Shown in pieces: positions 1 through 8,445 of a stretch of 31,754 bases of DNA. Each line of letters starts with the position of its first letter. Position 1 is the stretch's first letter. Source of the stretch: Chloroflexota bacterium (lineage in GTDB: Bacteria; Chloroflexota; Dehalococcoidia; Lucifugimonadales; UBA3495). Location: positions 1 to 31,754 of the forward strand of contig JADFPM010000004.1 in assembly GCA_022562335.1 (NCBI GenBank), written 5' to 3'. Both the position numbers and the translations under genes were made by a program. A model generated the notes under the pieces. The model was not told the DNA's origin, did not search any database, and saw nothing but the letters and a program-made list of their open reading frames with translations.

Positions 1-1
1 T

Positions 2-1171
2 TGGATCGGCATCAGCCACGCCGGGGTGATGCTTTCGGCCATCCTGCGTTTGTCCAAGGCAGAATGGCGCAGGCCGGCCACCCGGGCAGCCGAGGTCCTC
101 ACGGTGTTCTCGCTGATGACCGCGATGATGATGCCCGTGATTCACACCGGCCGGCCCTGGCGGGTGGTTTACTGGATCTACACCCTGCCCTTCGTCCCCT
201 ACGACTACGCCCGGGGCATCTGGCCAAACATCCGCTCTCCACTGGTCTGGGACCCCAGCGCGGTGTACACCTATCTGACGTCCAGCATCCTGTTTGTCAT
301 GGTTGCGTTGATACCCGACTTCGCGGTGCTGCGAGACCGGACCACGGGCATGCAACACACGATGTATTCCATACTGGCCATGGGGTGGCGGGGCAACCCG
401 CGCCAATGGAAGCTGCAGATCATCGCCGGGATCCTGCTGTCCGCCTTGATCCTTCCCGTGTTCGTTTCCGTCCACAGCATAGTGTCCTGGGACTTCGGAA
501 TGGCGGTGGCGGTCAAGTCGTGGCACTCCACGATCTTCGCCCCTTATTTCGTCGTGGGCGCCGTCCACTCGGGCGTTTCGGCGGTGGCCTTCGTCATGAT
601 AATCCTGCGCTACATCTACGGGTGGCAGGACTACATACGCCATGAGCACATCGACGCTTTGGCCAGGCTTTTGGTGGTGGTGGCCACCGCCTGGTTCTAC
701 TTCTTCGTGATGGAAGTGATCTTCGGCTTCTACGGTAGAGAGGCCGACGAATTGGCGGTGCGGAGCCTGCAGTTCACCGGGACCTACAAGATCTGGATGA
801 TCATATTCGTGGTTACGACATACTTCATTCCGGTGTCCATCTGGCTGAGCCGGACGGCCCGCAGAAACCTGTGGATCATGTCGTTCGCCTGCATCTCGGT
901 CAACATCGGCATGTGGTTGGAGCGGTTCCTGATCATCGTGCCGGGGCTGGCCGCAAAGACGGTTTTCACTTTCAGCTGGGGCTCCTACCGCCCCAGCCCG
1001 GTGGAGATCACCATCGTGTTCGGCACCTTCGCCATGGTTTCCATGTTGATGCTGCTATTCAGCAAGGTCGTCCCGCTGATACCGCTGTATGACATCAAAG
1101 AAGGAGAGATCCTAAGGACCACGGTCCAGATAGGCCGGCGCACGGTGCCAGCCGTAGTCAGAGAGGATTGA
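2..1171 (+). CDS. actC: Alternative complex III subunit ActC, NrfD-like membrane protein (5' partial)
   Basis: This is an integral membrane subunit of the NrfD/PsrC family. In alternative complex III such subunits bind quinol and pass electrons to the periplasmic Fe-S/heme subunits. The reading frame is open to the window edge: bases 2-25 encode WIGISHAG, which runs into the first ATG at 26 and is typical of NrfD proteins. The ATG at 26 is therefore internal and the gene starts upstream. About 390 residues with at least eight hydrophobic segments are visible, against roughly 450-490 for whole ActC. The assignment to ActC rather than ActF rests on gene order: actD and actE follow directly. The C-terminus is short and soluble. 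I am sure of the NrfD family; the Act assignment comes from the neighbours. Confidence 0.88.
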   Translation, partial: WIGISHAGVMLSAILRLSKAEWRRPATRAAEVLTVFSLMTAMMMPVIHTGRPWRVVYWIYTLPFVPYDYARGIWPNIRSPLVWDPSAVYTYLTSSILFVMVALIPDFAVLRDRTTGMQHTMYSILAMGWRGNPRQWKLQIIAGILLSALILPVFVSVHSIVSWDFGMAVAVKSWHSTIFAPYFVVGAVHSGVSAVAFVMIILRYIYGWQDYIRHEHIDALARLLVVVATAWFYFFVMEVIFGFYGREADELAVRSLQFTGTYKIWMIIFVVTTYFIPVSIWLSRTARRNLWIMSFACISVNIGMWLERFLIIVPGLAAKTVFTFSWGSYRPSPVEITIVFGTFAMVSMLMLLFSKVVPLIPLYDIKEGEILRTTVQIGRRTVPAVVRED

Positions 1172-1243
1172 CGCCCTCACCCTCGGCTCGTTCCAAACGA
1201 AGGAAACGACGAGTGGAGAGGGTGAGAAGAGAAGGATAAAAAA

Positions 1244-1753
1244 ATGGCTATTCGTCCGATATTGGGATTGTTTGAAACCGCCGACAACGCCGCCGATGCT
1301 GGTGACGCGTTGAAGGAGGCCAACATTTCCCCCAACGATATTGACTTCATGACCGATGCCCCTTATCCGGAGGGGGCCTTCGGAGAGCGGGAGGAACGCC
1401 ACCGCCTGTACGTGTTCCCACTGTGTGGAGCATTGATCGGGCTGACCGTCGGCATTTTGCTGACGACCATGACCCAGATGGCCTACCCATTGGTCCAGGG
1501 TGGCAAGCCCATATTGTCCATGCCGCCCATGGCGGTGGTCACCTACGAAAGCACCATGCTGACCGCCATAATCTTTACCATCATAGGCATCATATTCGAG
1601 TCCCGCCTGCCCAGGATGAAGGTGGGGCTGTACGATACTCGCATCACGGAAGGGTTGATCGGGGTCTTGGTAAACGTTGAGGAAGACCGCCTTTCCAGCA
1701 TCTCCGAAATCCTTTCCGGTGCCGGCGCCGTCGACGTCATCCGGGAGACTTAG
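1244..1753 (+). CDS. actD: Alternative complex III subunit ActD (DUF3341)
   Basis: This small membrane subunit of alternative complex III has 169 residues, usual for the DUF3341/ActD family. An N-terminal soluble domain of about 60 residues opens with a family-typical stretch (GLFETADNAADA). Two membrane helices follow, near residues 63-83 (FPLCGALIGLTVGILL) and 105-123 (MLTAIIFTIIGIIFES), and then a soluble C-terminus ending in a segment that repeats the ferredoxin-like look of the N-terminus. The ATG is preceded by AAGGA about 7 bases upstream. It lies 72 bases after actC and 14 bases before actE, so all three are probably co-transcribed. ActD has no cofactor motif and is usually described as a structural or proton-path subunit. 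Confidence 0.88.
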   Translation: MAIRPILGLFETADNAADAGDALKEANISPNDIDFMTDAPYPEGAFGEREERHRLYVFPLCGALIGLTVGILLTTMTQMAYPLVQGGKPILSMPPMAVVTYESTMLTAIIFTIIGIIFESRLPRMKVGLYDTRITEGLIGVLVNVEEDRLSSISEILSGAGAVDVIRET

Positions 1754-1767
1754 GGGTCATCACCGGC

Positions 1768-2313
1768 GTGAGAAACACGTTATTCAAAATGTTGACAGGC
1801 GCGCGCAGAGCCGGCGCGTCATGGGGCCGCCTGGGAGCCAAGACCAAGCTTCTAACGCTGGTCTTAACCTTGGGCGTTTTTGCCGTTGGATGCTCCCAAG
1901 GCTCCTACCCCCTGGACATCTTCTACGAGATGCACTACCAGCAGAGCTTCAAGTCCCAAGAACCGCCCCGCCTCTCCGGCGTCGAATCCGCGGTGGCCTG
2001 GTTCCCCAGCCCCGTAAACACCTCCTTTGGCACCGATGGGCAGCACCTCTTTGAGGTGAATTGCGTCATGTGCCACGGAGCCGGAGGCAAGGGCGATGGC
2101 CCGGTGGTGCAAAAACTGATCTCCAGCTACCAATACACCCCTTTGATCAACCCGCCGGACCTCACCGACAATTCGCCGGCCTCCATCGAGGGAATGCTGC
2201 AGGCCCTATCCCGGCCCTTTGGCCCCGCCTCGGTGATGCCCCCATTCGGCAAGCTATTGAACCAGGAAGAACGCGCCGCCATTGCCCAATACGTCGACTC
2301 ACTGCCCAAGTAG
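1768..2313 (+). CDS. actE: Alternative complex III subunit ActE, monoheme cytochrome c lipoprotein
   Basis: This is a membrane-anchored c-type cytochrome of 181 residues. A basic N-terminus and hydrophobic stretch end in AVGC, with Cys42 the likely lipidated residue. The heme c site is CVMCH at residues 99-103, and ASVMPPFG near residue 154 supplies the probable axial Met. One heme in a small lipoprotein directly after actD matches ActE, which passes electrons to the terminal oxidase or a soluble cytochrome. The GTG at 1768 is used; an ATG at 1789 is an in-frame alternative that would keep the signal sequence. The gene that usually comes next, actF, is absent; ccmH follows after about 100 bases. 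Confidence 0.85.
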   Translation: MRNTLFKMLTGARRAGASWGRLGAKTKLLTLVLTLGVFAVGCSQGSYPLDIFYEMHYQQSFKSQEPPRLSGVESAVAWFPSPVNTSFGTDGQHLFEVNCVMCHGAGGKGDGPVVQKLISSYQYTPLINPPDLTDNSPASIEGMLQALSRPFGPASVMPPFGKLLNQEERAAIAQYVDSLPK

Positions 2314-2340
2314 ACCCCAGGAGACGAGCATCCGCCGGAC

Positions 2341-2349
2341 TGCTACAAT
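2341..2349 (+). promoter_or_regulatory. Putative extended -10 promoter upstream of ccmH
   Basis: TGCTACAAT fits the extended -10 pattern (TG, one base, then TACAAT). It lies in the 100-base actE-ccmH gap, about 80 bases before the ccmH start. No convincing -35 box is visible. It could give the ccm genes transcription of their own in addition to read-through from act. Confidence 0.4.
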
Positions 2350-2431
2350 GTTGGATACCGTCCCTGTCAGCCGGTGATCAGACCTTCTTTGCAGTCCCAG
2401 CATCCAATACCCCGTGCAAACCGTACTAGCC

Positions 2432-3100
2432 ATGCAAGCTTCGTCTATGTACGCTGGAATTTCCACCAAACTACGTATCTCATCAGCGGTATTGCTGGCG
2501 GCGGCCATCGCATTTGCCGGTCTCCCCGGATCTTATGATACGGTCAGTGCCCAAGAGCCGGTCTCACCAGGCTCTATCGATGCGACGGACAGCCAGGCGC
2601 TTTTTGATGAGAAAGCCGCCCAGAGTATCGACGGCATGTTGATGTGTCCTGTCTGCCCTTCCCAAACCATCGACCAGGCCCAGGTGCCCATAGCCAAGCA
2701 GATGCGCCGGTTGGTGCGCGAAAAACTGTCCCAGGGCGAGAGCCGGGAACAGGTTCTGGCGTATTTTGCCAGCGTCTACGGGGCGGGCATCCTGGCCGCC
2801 CCGTCCAAATCCGGTTTCAACCTATTGGCCTGGACCGTTCCAGTGGTTGGTGTTTTTGGCGCCCTGGCCGCCGGGTTCTTTGTGCTGAGATCCATGTCAG
2901 CGCGGCCGGCAGGGTCCTTGCAGACCGCTCCCGAGACGGCTGGCGTTACCGATTCCCCAGAAAACCTGGCCCCTTACCTTCAGGCCGTGGACCGGGACCT
3001 GGGCATCACCGAATCTCCAGGGTCAAAGGAAACCAGTACGGAAACCAGAGGGGAACCCAGTGCGGATGAAGACGGTATGAATCGAGACGCCAATGGCTGA
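2432..3100 (+). CDS. ccmH: Cytochrome c maturation protein CcmH (CcmL-type thiol reductase)
   Basis: CcmH-family periplasmic protein that keeps apocytochrome CxxCH thiols reduced for heme attachment by CcmF. A signal peptide is followed by the family motif as LMCPVC, then SQTI; the common form is LRCxxCQ, so the Arg and the following Gln have changed while both Cys remain. The typical tail REQVLAYFASVYG follows, then a hydrophobic anchor (LLAWTVPVVGVFGALAAGFF) and an acidic cytoplasmic tail of about 75 residues, longer than in most CcmH. The start is uncertain: GTG 2414, ATG 2432 and ATG 2447 are all in frame and none has a clear ribosome site. It overlaps ccmF by 8 bases, so the two are translationally coupled. 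Confidence 0.82.
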   Translation: MQASSMYAGISTKLRISSAVLLAAAIAFAGLPGSYDTVSAQEPVSPGSIDATDSQALFDEKAAQSIDGMLMCPVCPSQTIDQAQVPIAKQMRRLVREKLSQGESREQVLAYFASVYGAGILAAPSKSGFNLLAWTVPVVGVFGALAAGFFVLRSMSARPAGSLQTAPETAGVTDSPENLAPYLQAVDRDLGITESPGSKETSTETRGEPSADEDGMNRDANG

Positions 3101-5093
3101 TTTGGGAGCGGTTTCCATCTGGATCGCCCTGGCGTTGGCATCGTATTCGGCCCTTGGGTCGGTCGTCGGCAAGGTCCGTAACATTCCGGCCTTGGTCCTC
3201 AGTTCACAATGGGCCGTGTACCTGGTGTTGTTGGCCGTCTTGGTGGCCACCCTCAGCCTGATAGCCTCATTCATCAGCCGGGATTTCGAAGTGGCCTACG
3301 TTGCCCTCCATAGCGACCTGGCCATGCCCGACAGGTTCACCTGGGTGGCTTTTTATGCCGGCAACGAGGGGTCCCTGCTATACATAGCCTTTGCCCTGGC
3401 GGTCATGTCGGCCTTGGCGATTTGGCGGGCGCCAAAGCGGCTGCTCGACACCATGCCATACACCACCGCTATCTTGATGGTCATACTGGCCTTTTTCCTG
3501 GGCGTCATGGGGTTCATGGCCAATCCCTTCGACAAACTCCAGCTGATCCCTCCCGACGGCCAGGGGATCAACCCGCTGCTTACCCATTTAGGCATGTTCA
3601 TTCATCCACCGGCGTTGATGGCCGGCCTGGTGGCCACGTCCATCCCATTGGCGTTTTCCATGGGGTCCCTCATCGGCGGAAAGACAGGCGACGAATGGGT
3701 GGATGCCGGCCGCCAATGGGCGCTGATATCCTGGGCGTTGCTGGCCGGCGGTCTGTTGCTGGGCTCCTGGTGGGCTTACACCATTTTGGGTTGGGGAGGA
3801 TTCTGGTTCTGGGACCCGGTCGAGAACGCTGCTTTCATGCCGTGGCTGGGCCTCACCGCCTTTGTCCATTCCATAATGGTGCAAAAACGCCGGGGCATGT
3901 TCCGCATGTGGAACATCGTCCTGATAAACATAGCCTTCGGCCTGGCCCTTTACGGCATGTTCATGAACCGGGGCGGCCCGGTGCCCTCGGTTCACTCCTT
4001 CGGGGCATCATCGTTGGGCTGGGTATTCCTGGTGTTTCTGGGCATCGGCGTCCTGGTGCCCTTCGCCGTTTTCTTTTGGCGGTATCCGCTCCTGAAGAGC
4101 GCCCAACACCTGGACTCCATGCTTTCCAGGGAGTCGGCCTTTTTGGTCAACAACCTGCTGCTTTTGGGGGTGGCCTTCGTCACCCTTTGGGGGACCGTAT
4201 ATCCGCTGATCACCAAGCTGACCATAGGGGAATCCATAACGGTGGCCCGTCCCTTCTATGACCAGGTCAACGGGCCCTTGTTCCTGGGTTTGCTGTTTTT
4301 GATGGGCGTGGGTCCATTGCTTCCCTGGCGGAGGGCCACCCCGGCCACGGCCCGGCGTTCTTTATGGATCCCCGCCGCGGCGGGCATTGCCACGGTCTTG
4401 GTCCTTTTCATCTTGGGGGTCCACAAACCGTATCCCCTTGTGGGATTCGGCCTCAGCGCCCTGGTCACAACAGGTATCTTATCGGAGTGGTACCGGGGCA
4501 CGCGGTCCCTGCACCGGTCCCGGGGAGAGATCTATCCGCTGGCCTTCCTGCACCTCATCTGGGCCAACCGCCCCCGGTACGGGGGATATATCGTCCACCT
4601 TTCGGTGATCATGGTGGCGTTGGGGGTGATCGGTACATCGTTTTTCAATACCCAGCAGGATTTGATCATGGCGCCGGGAGATACCACCACCATAGAGGGG
4701 TACGAGATCCGTTATCTGGGCACCCAGGAGGTGCCAAAATCCAACCGCGTCGAATTCACTTCCACGGTGGAGGTTTACCGCAACGGCAAATTGCTGGACA
4801 CTCTCTTCCCCAAGCGGACGTTCTACCCGTCGTTCGACATGGCCGCCACCCAGGCGGCCATCCGGTCCACGCCCATCGACGACCTATACCTGGTTCCCAG
4901 CGAAAACTTGGCCAACGGCAGCGTTGGTTTTCGAATCTTGGTGAACCCGCTCATCTGGTGGATGTGGGTGGCCGGACCGGTCTTGATGCTGGGGACACTG
5001 GTTTCCCTGTGGCCGTCGCCGGCCCGCCAGCCCGCTAGAGCGCCGGTCTCATCTCCTCGATCATCTATACGCCCTCGGCCGACCCCGGCCTAG
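3093..5093 (+). CDS. ccmF: Heme lyase subunit CcmF
   Basis: This multi-pass membrane protein transfers heme from CcmE to apocytochrome c. Its 666 residues are the normal CcmF length. The WWD heme-handling motif is clear in the first half as SWWAYTILGWGGFWFWDPVE. A conserved MFIHPPALMAG segment upstream carries one of the heme-ligand His residues. About 14 hydrophobic segments alternate along the chain, with a large periplasmic loop near the C-terminus after NTQQDLIMAPGD, as in the family. It starts inside the end of ccmH. An 80-base gap separates it from the next gene. CcmA, B, C, D and E are not in the window and must lie elsewhere if this is a complete System I. Confidence 0.93.
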   Translation: MADLGAVSIWIALALASYSALGSVVGKVRNIPALVLSSQWAVYLVLLAVLVATLSLIASFISRDFEVAYVALHSDLAMPDRFTWVAFYAGNEGSLLYIAFALAVMSALAIWRAPKRLLDTMPYTTAILMVILAFFLGVMGFMANPFDKLQLIPPDGQGINPLLTHLGMFIHPPALMAGLVATSIPLAFSMGSLIGGKTGDEWVDAGRQWALISWALLAGGLLLGSWWAYTILGWGGFWFWDPVENAAFMPWLGLTAFVHSIMVQKRRGMFRMWNIVLINIAFGLALYGMFMNRGGPVPSVHSFGASSLGWVFLVFLGIGVLVPFAVFFWRYPLLKSAQHLDSMLSRESAFLVNNLLLLGVAFVTLWGTVYPLITKLTIGESITVARPFYDQVNGPLFLGLLFLMGVGPLLPWRRATPATARRSLWIPAAAGIATVLVLFILGVHKPYPLVGFGLSALVTTGILSEWYRGTRSLHRSRGEIYPLAFLHLIWANRPRYGGYIVHLSVIMVALGVIGTSFFNTQQDLIMAPGDTTTIEGYEIRYLGTQEVPKSNRVEFTSTVEVYRNGKLLDTLFPKRTFYPSFDMAATQAAIRSTPIDDLYLVPSENLANGSVGFRILVNPLIWWMWVAGPVLMLGTLVSLWPSPARQPARAPVSSPRSSIRPRPTPA

Positions 5094-5173
5094 AATGGCC
5101 GCCCCGCGTTTATCGGCGAGTTCTGGGGCCGGGTGACGGCCGGATATTTTGAATTCGCAAGTGTGATGACGGA

Positions 5174-5554
5174 TTGGTACTGATCGTGGGGATTTCCCTT
5201 GCCCTTTTGAGCCTGGCGGTGGTGATCTATCCGTTTTTGGCCTCCCGGCGAAACTCGCGCGGTCCCCGGCAAAGCAACGGTCAACCCGAAACCCAGGCAA
5301 TTCTCGAAGAGATCTACGCCGCCATCGAGACCCTGATGCTCGAGCACCAACTGGGCAACATTCCCCAGGCCCTGTACCAGGAGCAACTACTTGGATACCG
5401 GCTGGATGCGGCGGCGGTGCTTCGCCAGAGGAGCCGGGCCGAGGGCAACGACCCTGATTTTCTTCTGGAACAGGAGATCTTGGCGGCCCGGTCCGCCTTG
5501 CAAGACCCCGATGAGCCCGGCCCTGTAAGACCCGATAGCCGTCCACAATGTTGA
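5174..5554 (+). CDS. Uncharacterised membrane-anchored protein in the ccm cluster
   Basis: I do not recognise a named family. The 126 residues begin with one membrane helix (residues 2-23, LIVGISLALLSLAVVIYPFL) followed by an Arg-rich stop-transfer stretch, so the remaining 100 residues should be cytoplasmic. That part is helical and charged, with a segment around residues 43-80 (ILEEIYAAIETLMLEH, then a QEQLLGYRL stretch) resembling the short helical-hairpin tail of the next gene. N-terminal helix plus cytoplasmic helical domain recalls the N-terminal part of CcmI, but no TPR repeat is present. The start is TTG, with an in-frame GTG at 5186 as alternative. The stop overlaps the next start by 7 bases, so the two products are probably made together. 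Confidence 0.72.
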   Translation: MVLIVGISLALLSLAVVIYPFLASRRNSRGPRQSNGQPETQAILEEIYAAIETLMLEHQLGNIPQALYQEQLLGYRLDAAAVLRQRSRAEGNDPDFLLEQEILAARSALQDPDEPGPVRPDSRPQC

Positions 5555-6786
5555 CCCCCGGAAGCGCGAAGACCTGCTTGACCGTGATCCTGGGTATCAC
5601 GTTTTTTCTGACCCTGGTCCCGCCCACCCCCGGCCACGCCCAGCAAGCCGTGTCCCTAACCGGCCAGGTGATAAATGGGACCGCGGACGGAGATGCCCCC
5701 GGCGGCTTGACGGTTTTATTGTTGGTCATAGATGGCGAGGGAGGCCTGGTTTCCAGCGAACAGACAACCACCGGCGACCAGGGTGCATTCGATTTCCTGG
5801 ACGTGCCCGTGGTTGCCGGTGGAAGTTACCTCCTCGACGTGGAATACCAGGGCACGGCCTACAGGGAAATCATCCCAGGAGAACGGCTGGAAGACCGGCT
5901 GCGGGAAGATTTGCGGCTCACCGTCTACGAAACCAGCACAGAGATATCGGTGATCCGGCTGAAACGCCAGGTCATGGTGATAACCGCCATTGACCCGCGG
6001 GCCGGAGAGATCACCGCCATCGAGTTTGTAAGGATATCCAATCCCGGAGACCGGACCGTGGTTCCAGACCTTTCCGCCGGCGCACCCATGGGCTTCCTGA
6101 GATTTTCCCTCCCCCCGGAAACCACGGATTTGAGCGTGAATTCCGACCTGCCCAGCCGTGAGGTAATATCCATCGGTACGGGTTTTGCGATCACCTCGCC
6201 GATAACACCGGGAGAGCACAGCATCGAGTACTCTTACCGGTTCCCTTACCAGGACGGTGCCGTCTCATACCGGCAGAGACTGCTTCAAGGGGCAGAGGTC
6301 TATCAACTCATGGCCCCGCAAGCATTTACCCAGCTTCAGGTTAGCCCATTGACCTCCGTCGAATCCGTGGACATCGAGGGAACCCAGTACAAGGTCTGGG
6401 AAGCGTCAAATCTGGCGCCCGGCGAGGGTTTCCAACTGGAGCTGACCAATCTTCCCCGCCCATCATTGGTTGCGCGTGTGAGGTCCTCCATCGGCAACAC
6501 CGGCTTTTGGGTGGCCGGTATTCCCGCTCTGATGGGCGTCGCGTTGGCTTGCGTGTTGCTGTTCGGGATATTGACCAGGCCGCCCCAAACAGCCACCCCA
6601 GCCAATTCCGGACCGGCCCAGGCCACGGCGGAACCCGGGTCGCGGGTGGACCTGGTCCGGGAGTTAGCGGTCTTAGACCTGCGGTACGAGGCTGGTGAGA
6701 CCCCGGAAGATGAGTACCAGGCTCAAAGACAGCGTCTAAAGGCCAAGATCCTAGATCCAACCGATGACCCGGTACGGGGGGCCTGA
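5548..6786 (+). CDS. Uncharacterised secreted beta-domain protein with C-terminal membrane anchor, ccm cluster
   Basis: This protein has 412 residues. A signal peptide (about 1-31, ending near GHAQQ) leads into a domain resembling carboxypeptidase-regulatory/Ig-like beta folds (VSLTGQVINGT, with GAFDFLDVPV further on). A second beta-rich periplasmic region runs to about residue 315. One membrane helix (about 321-343, VAGIPALMGVALACVLLFGI) and a cytoplasmic tail follow. The tail ends in a helical hairpin, ELAVLDLRYEAGETPEDEYQ, of the type seen in SHOCT-like tails. There are no heme motifs. The only cysteine I see is in the membrane helix, so a thiol role is unlikely. It sits between ccmF and a TlpA-like thioredoxin and overlaps its upstream partner, which points to cytochrome assembly. 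Function unknown. Confidence 0.75.
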   Translation: MLTPGSAKTCLTVILGITFFLTLVPPTPGHAQQAVSLTGQVINGTADGDAPGGLTVLLLVIDGEGGLVSSEQTTTGDQGAFDFLDVPVVAGGSYLLDVEYQGTAYREIIPGERLEDRLREDLRLTVYETSTEISVIRLKRQVMVITAIDPRAGEITAIEFVRISNPGDRTVVPDLSAGAPMGFLRFSLPPETTDLSVNSDLPSREVISIGTGFAITSPITPGEHSIEYSYRFPYQDGAVSYRQRLLQGAEVYQLMAPQAFTQLQVSPLTSVESVDIEGTQYKVWEASNLAPGEGFQLELTNLPRPSLVARVRSSIGNTGFWVAGIPALMGVALACVLLFGILTRPPQTATPANSGPAQATAEPGSRVDLVRELAVLDLRYEAGETPEDEYQAQRQRLKAKILDPTDDPVRGA

Positions 6787-6790
6787 TCCC

Positions 6791-7360
6791 GTGACCAAGC
6801 GTAAGATGATATTCTTGGGCTCCGGCATACCGCTGGTGGCGTTGCTGGCCATCCTGGTGTGGGCATCGGTTCAGACCGGGGGCCGAGCGGTCAGCGTGGG
6901 CGTAAATAACGAATTTGGCGAGATAATCGTCCCGGCCAACGCCGCTCCCGAATTTGACCTGGAACTGCTGACCGGCGGCTCCATCAGCCTGAGAGAACTA
7001 AGGGGCAAGGTGGTGATGGTGGACTTTTGGGCCTCGTGGTGCCCGCCGTGCCGTCAGGAGGCCCCCGATCTGGCCCAGGTCTACCTGGAATACCAGGATA
7101 AGCCCGTTGAATTCGTCGGGGTGGATATTTGGGACGACCCCGGCGCTGCCAGAGACTACCTGGAACAATTCCAAGTGCCGTATCCCAACGGTGTGGACGC
7201 CCAGGGCACCATAGCCATCGCCTACGGCGTCCGCGGGATCCCGGAAAAGATCTTCATCGGACCCGATGGGACCATCGTTAAAAAATTCATCGGGCCGATC
7301 AAGGCTGAGGACCTGCGGGAGGTGCTGGACGACCTGCTGGCCGCCCAGCCATTTCCCTGA
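6791..7360 (+). CDS. TlpA/ResA/CcmG-like thiol-disulfide oxidoreductase
   Basis: Membrane-anchored periplasmic thioredoxin. An N-terminal anchor (LGSGIPLVALLAILVWASV) precedes a thioredoxin fold with active site FWASWCPPCR, the cis-Pro loop RGIPEKIFIG, and the usual inserted helix. In cytochrome c maturation such proteins reduce CcmH or apocytochrome directly. I place the start at GTG 6791 because a G-rich Shine-Dalgarno-like stretch precedes it and the basic residues TKRK then sit just before the anchor. An ATG at 6764, overlapping the previous gene by 23 bases, is the alternative. It is the last gene of the act-ccm block; the sugar kinase that follows has its own strong ribosome site. Confidence 0.88.
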   Translation: MTKRKMIFLGSGIPLVALLAILVWASVQTGGRAVSVGVNNEFGEIIVPANAAPEFDLELLTGGSISLRELRGKVVMVDFWASWCPPCRQEAPDLAQVYLEYQDKPVEFVGVDIWDDPGAARDYLEQFQVPYPNGVDAQGTIAIAYGVRGIPEKIFIGPDGTIVKKFIGPIKAEDLREVLDDLLAAQPFP

Positions 7361-7393
7361 AAGCCCCCAATCGGGGAGGAGGCAGTTTAACCC

Positions 7394-8392
7394 GTGAGTT
7401 CCAAGCCTGAGTTAGTGGTCTCCATGGACTGGGGAGGCACCTGGATCCGGGCAGCAACCGTCGACGCCAACGGACAGGTTCGCTGGCAGGACCGGACCCC
7501 CAACCCCAAAGACGCCACCCAATCCCAGTTGGTGGAAGCCGCCAGGTCTATGCTGGACCGGGCCATCGCCCAATGTGGCGGTGAGGCGCAGGGCGTGGGA
7601 ATCGCGGTGGCCGGCCCGGTGGATGCGGAAACCGGCACCCTTTACGAACCCCCCAACCTCATGGCAATGGACGGGGTTTCTTTAAAATCTCTTTGGGAAA
7701 ATGACCTGGGCTGCCCGGTCTACGTGGGCAACGATGCCACCCTGGCGGCCCTGGGCGAGTTCCACCACGGCGCGGGACGTGAGGCCAGGGAACAACGCGG
7801 CGCCGCACCCAATACCCTGTTCTACGTCACCGTCAGCACCGGCATAGGAGGCGGAATAGTCGACCGAGGGCGCATGTTCCTGGGCGCAGGGGGTCTGGCG
7901 GGAGAGGTGGGCCACATGACCATCGACTACACCCCATCGGCGCCGGCATGTCTATGTGGCAGCCGGGGATGCCTGGAAGCGCTGGCTTCGGGCACCGCCA
8001 TCGCCCGGATCGCCCAGGAAAAGGTGGCCGTTCCCACCGGCAGCACGTCAGCCCTGGCCGCCATGATTCCCTCAGCCATCACCTCCGAGGCCGTCTTTGA
8101 AGCTGCCGGGGCCGGCGACACCCTGGCCCAGGAGATCATAGAGGACGCGGTAAACGCCCTGGGAGTGGGTCTGGCCAACGTCCTGCACCTGTTCAACCCC
8201 GACATGGTGGTCTTGGGAGGCGGCGTCACGGTGGGATTGGAGAAGCTGGGTCTCATCAGCAAGATCAGGGACATCATGGACGCCCGGGCCATGAGCCGGC
8301 GGCATAAAGACTTTGTGTTGAGCGCCAGCCGATTAGGTGATTCCGTGGGAATCATCGGCGCCGCCGCCATGGTGCAACAGGGGTTGGGTTAA
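7394..8392 (+). CDS. ROK-family sugar kinase (glucokinase-like)
   Basis: Cytoplasmic ATP-dependent sugar kinase of 332 residues. The phosphate-binding motif MDWGGTWIR starts near residue 11. The ROK zinc motif is intact: GHMTIDY, then CLCGSRGCLE with Cys186, Cys188 and Cys193. Family segments STGIGGGIVDRG and PDMVVLGGGV are also present. No N-terminal DNA-binding helix-turn-helix is present, so this is the kinase rather than the repressor branch of ROK. Glucose is the commonest substrate, but N-acetylmannosamine or fructose cannot be excluded. The GTG start follows GGGGAGGAGG at the right distance. It converges with the SDR gene on the other strand and seems unrelated to the ccm genes before it. 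Confidence 0.9.
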   Translation: MSSKPELVVSMDWGGTWIRAATVDANGQVRWQDRTPNPKDATQSQLVEAARSMLDRAIAQCGGEAQGVGIAVAGPVDAETGTLYEPPNLMAMDGVSLKSLWENDLGCPVYVGNDATLAALGEFHHGAGREAREQRGAAPNTLFYVTVSTGIGGGIVDRGRMFLGAGGLAGEVGHMTIDYTPSAPACLCGSRGCLEALASGTAIARIAQEKVAVPTGSTSALAAMIPSAITSEAVFEAAGAGDTLAQEIIEDAVNALGVGLANVLHLFNPDMVVLGGGVTVGLEKLGLISKIRDIMDARAMSRRHKDFVLSASRLGDSVGIIGAAAMVQQGLG

Positions 8393-8445
8393 CCCGCAAA
8401 CACGGCAGACCGCTACGGACAACCGGCGCCCAACCCCGGACCCGG

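Noticed and set aside
1..645. Open frame from position 1 on the + strand in the first frame
   Set aside because: It is out of frame with the NrfD-like protein, whose conserved residues are in the second frame; the translation is Arg/His-rich.
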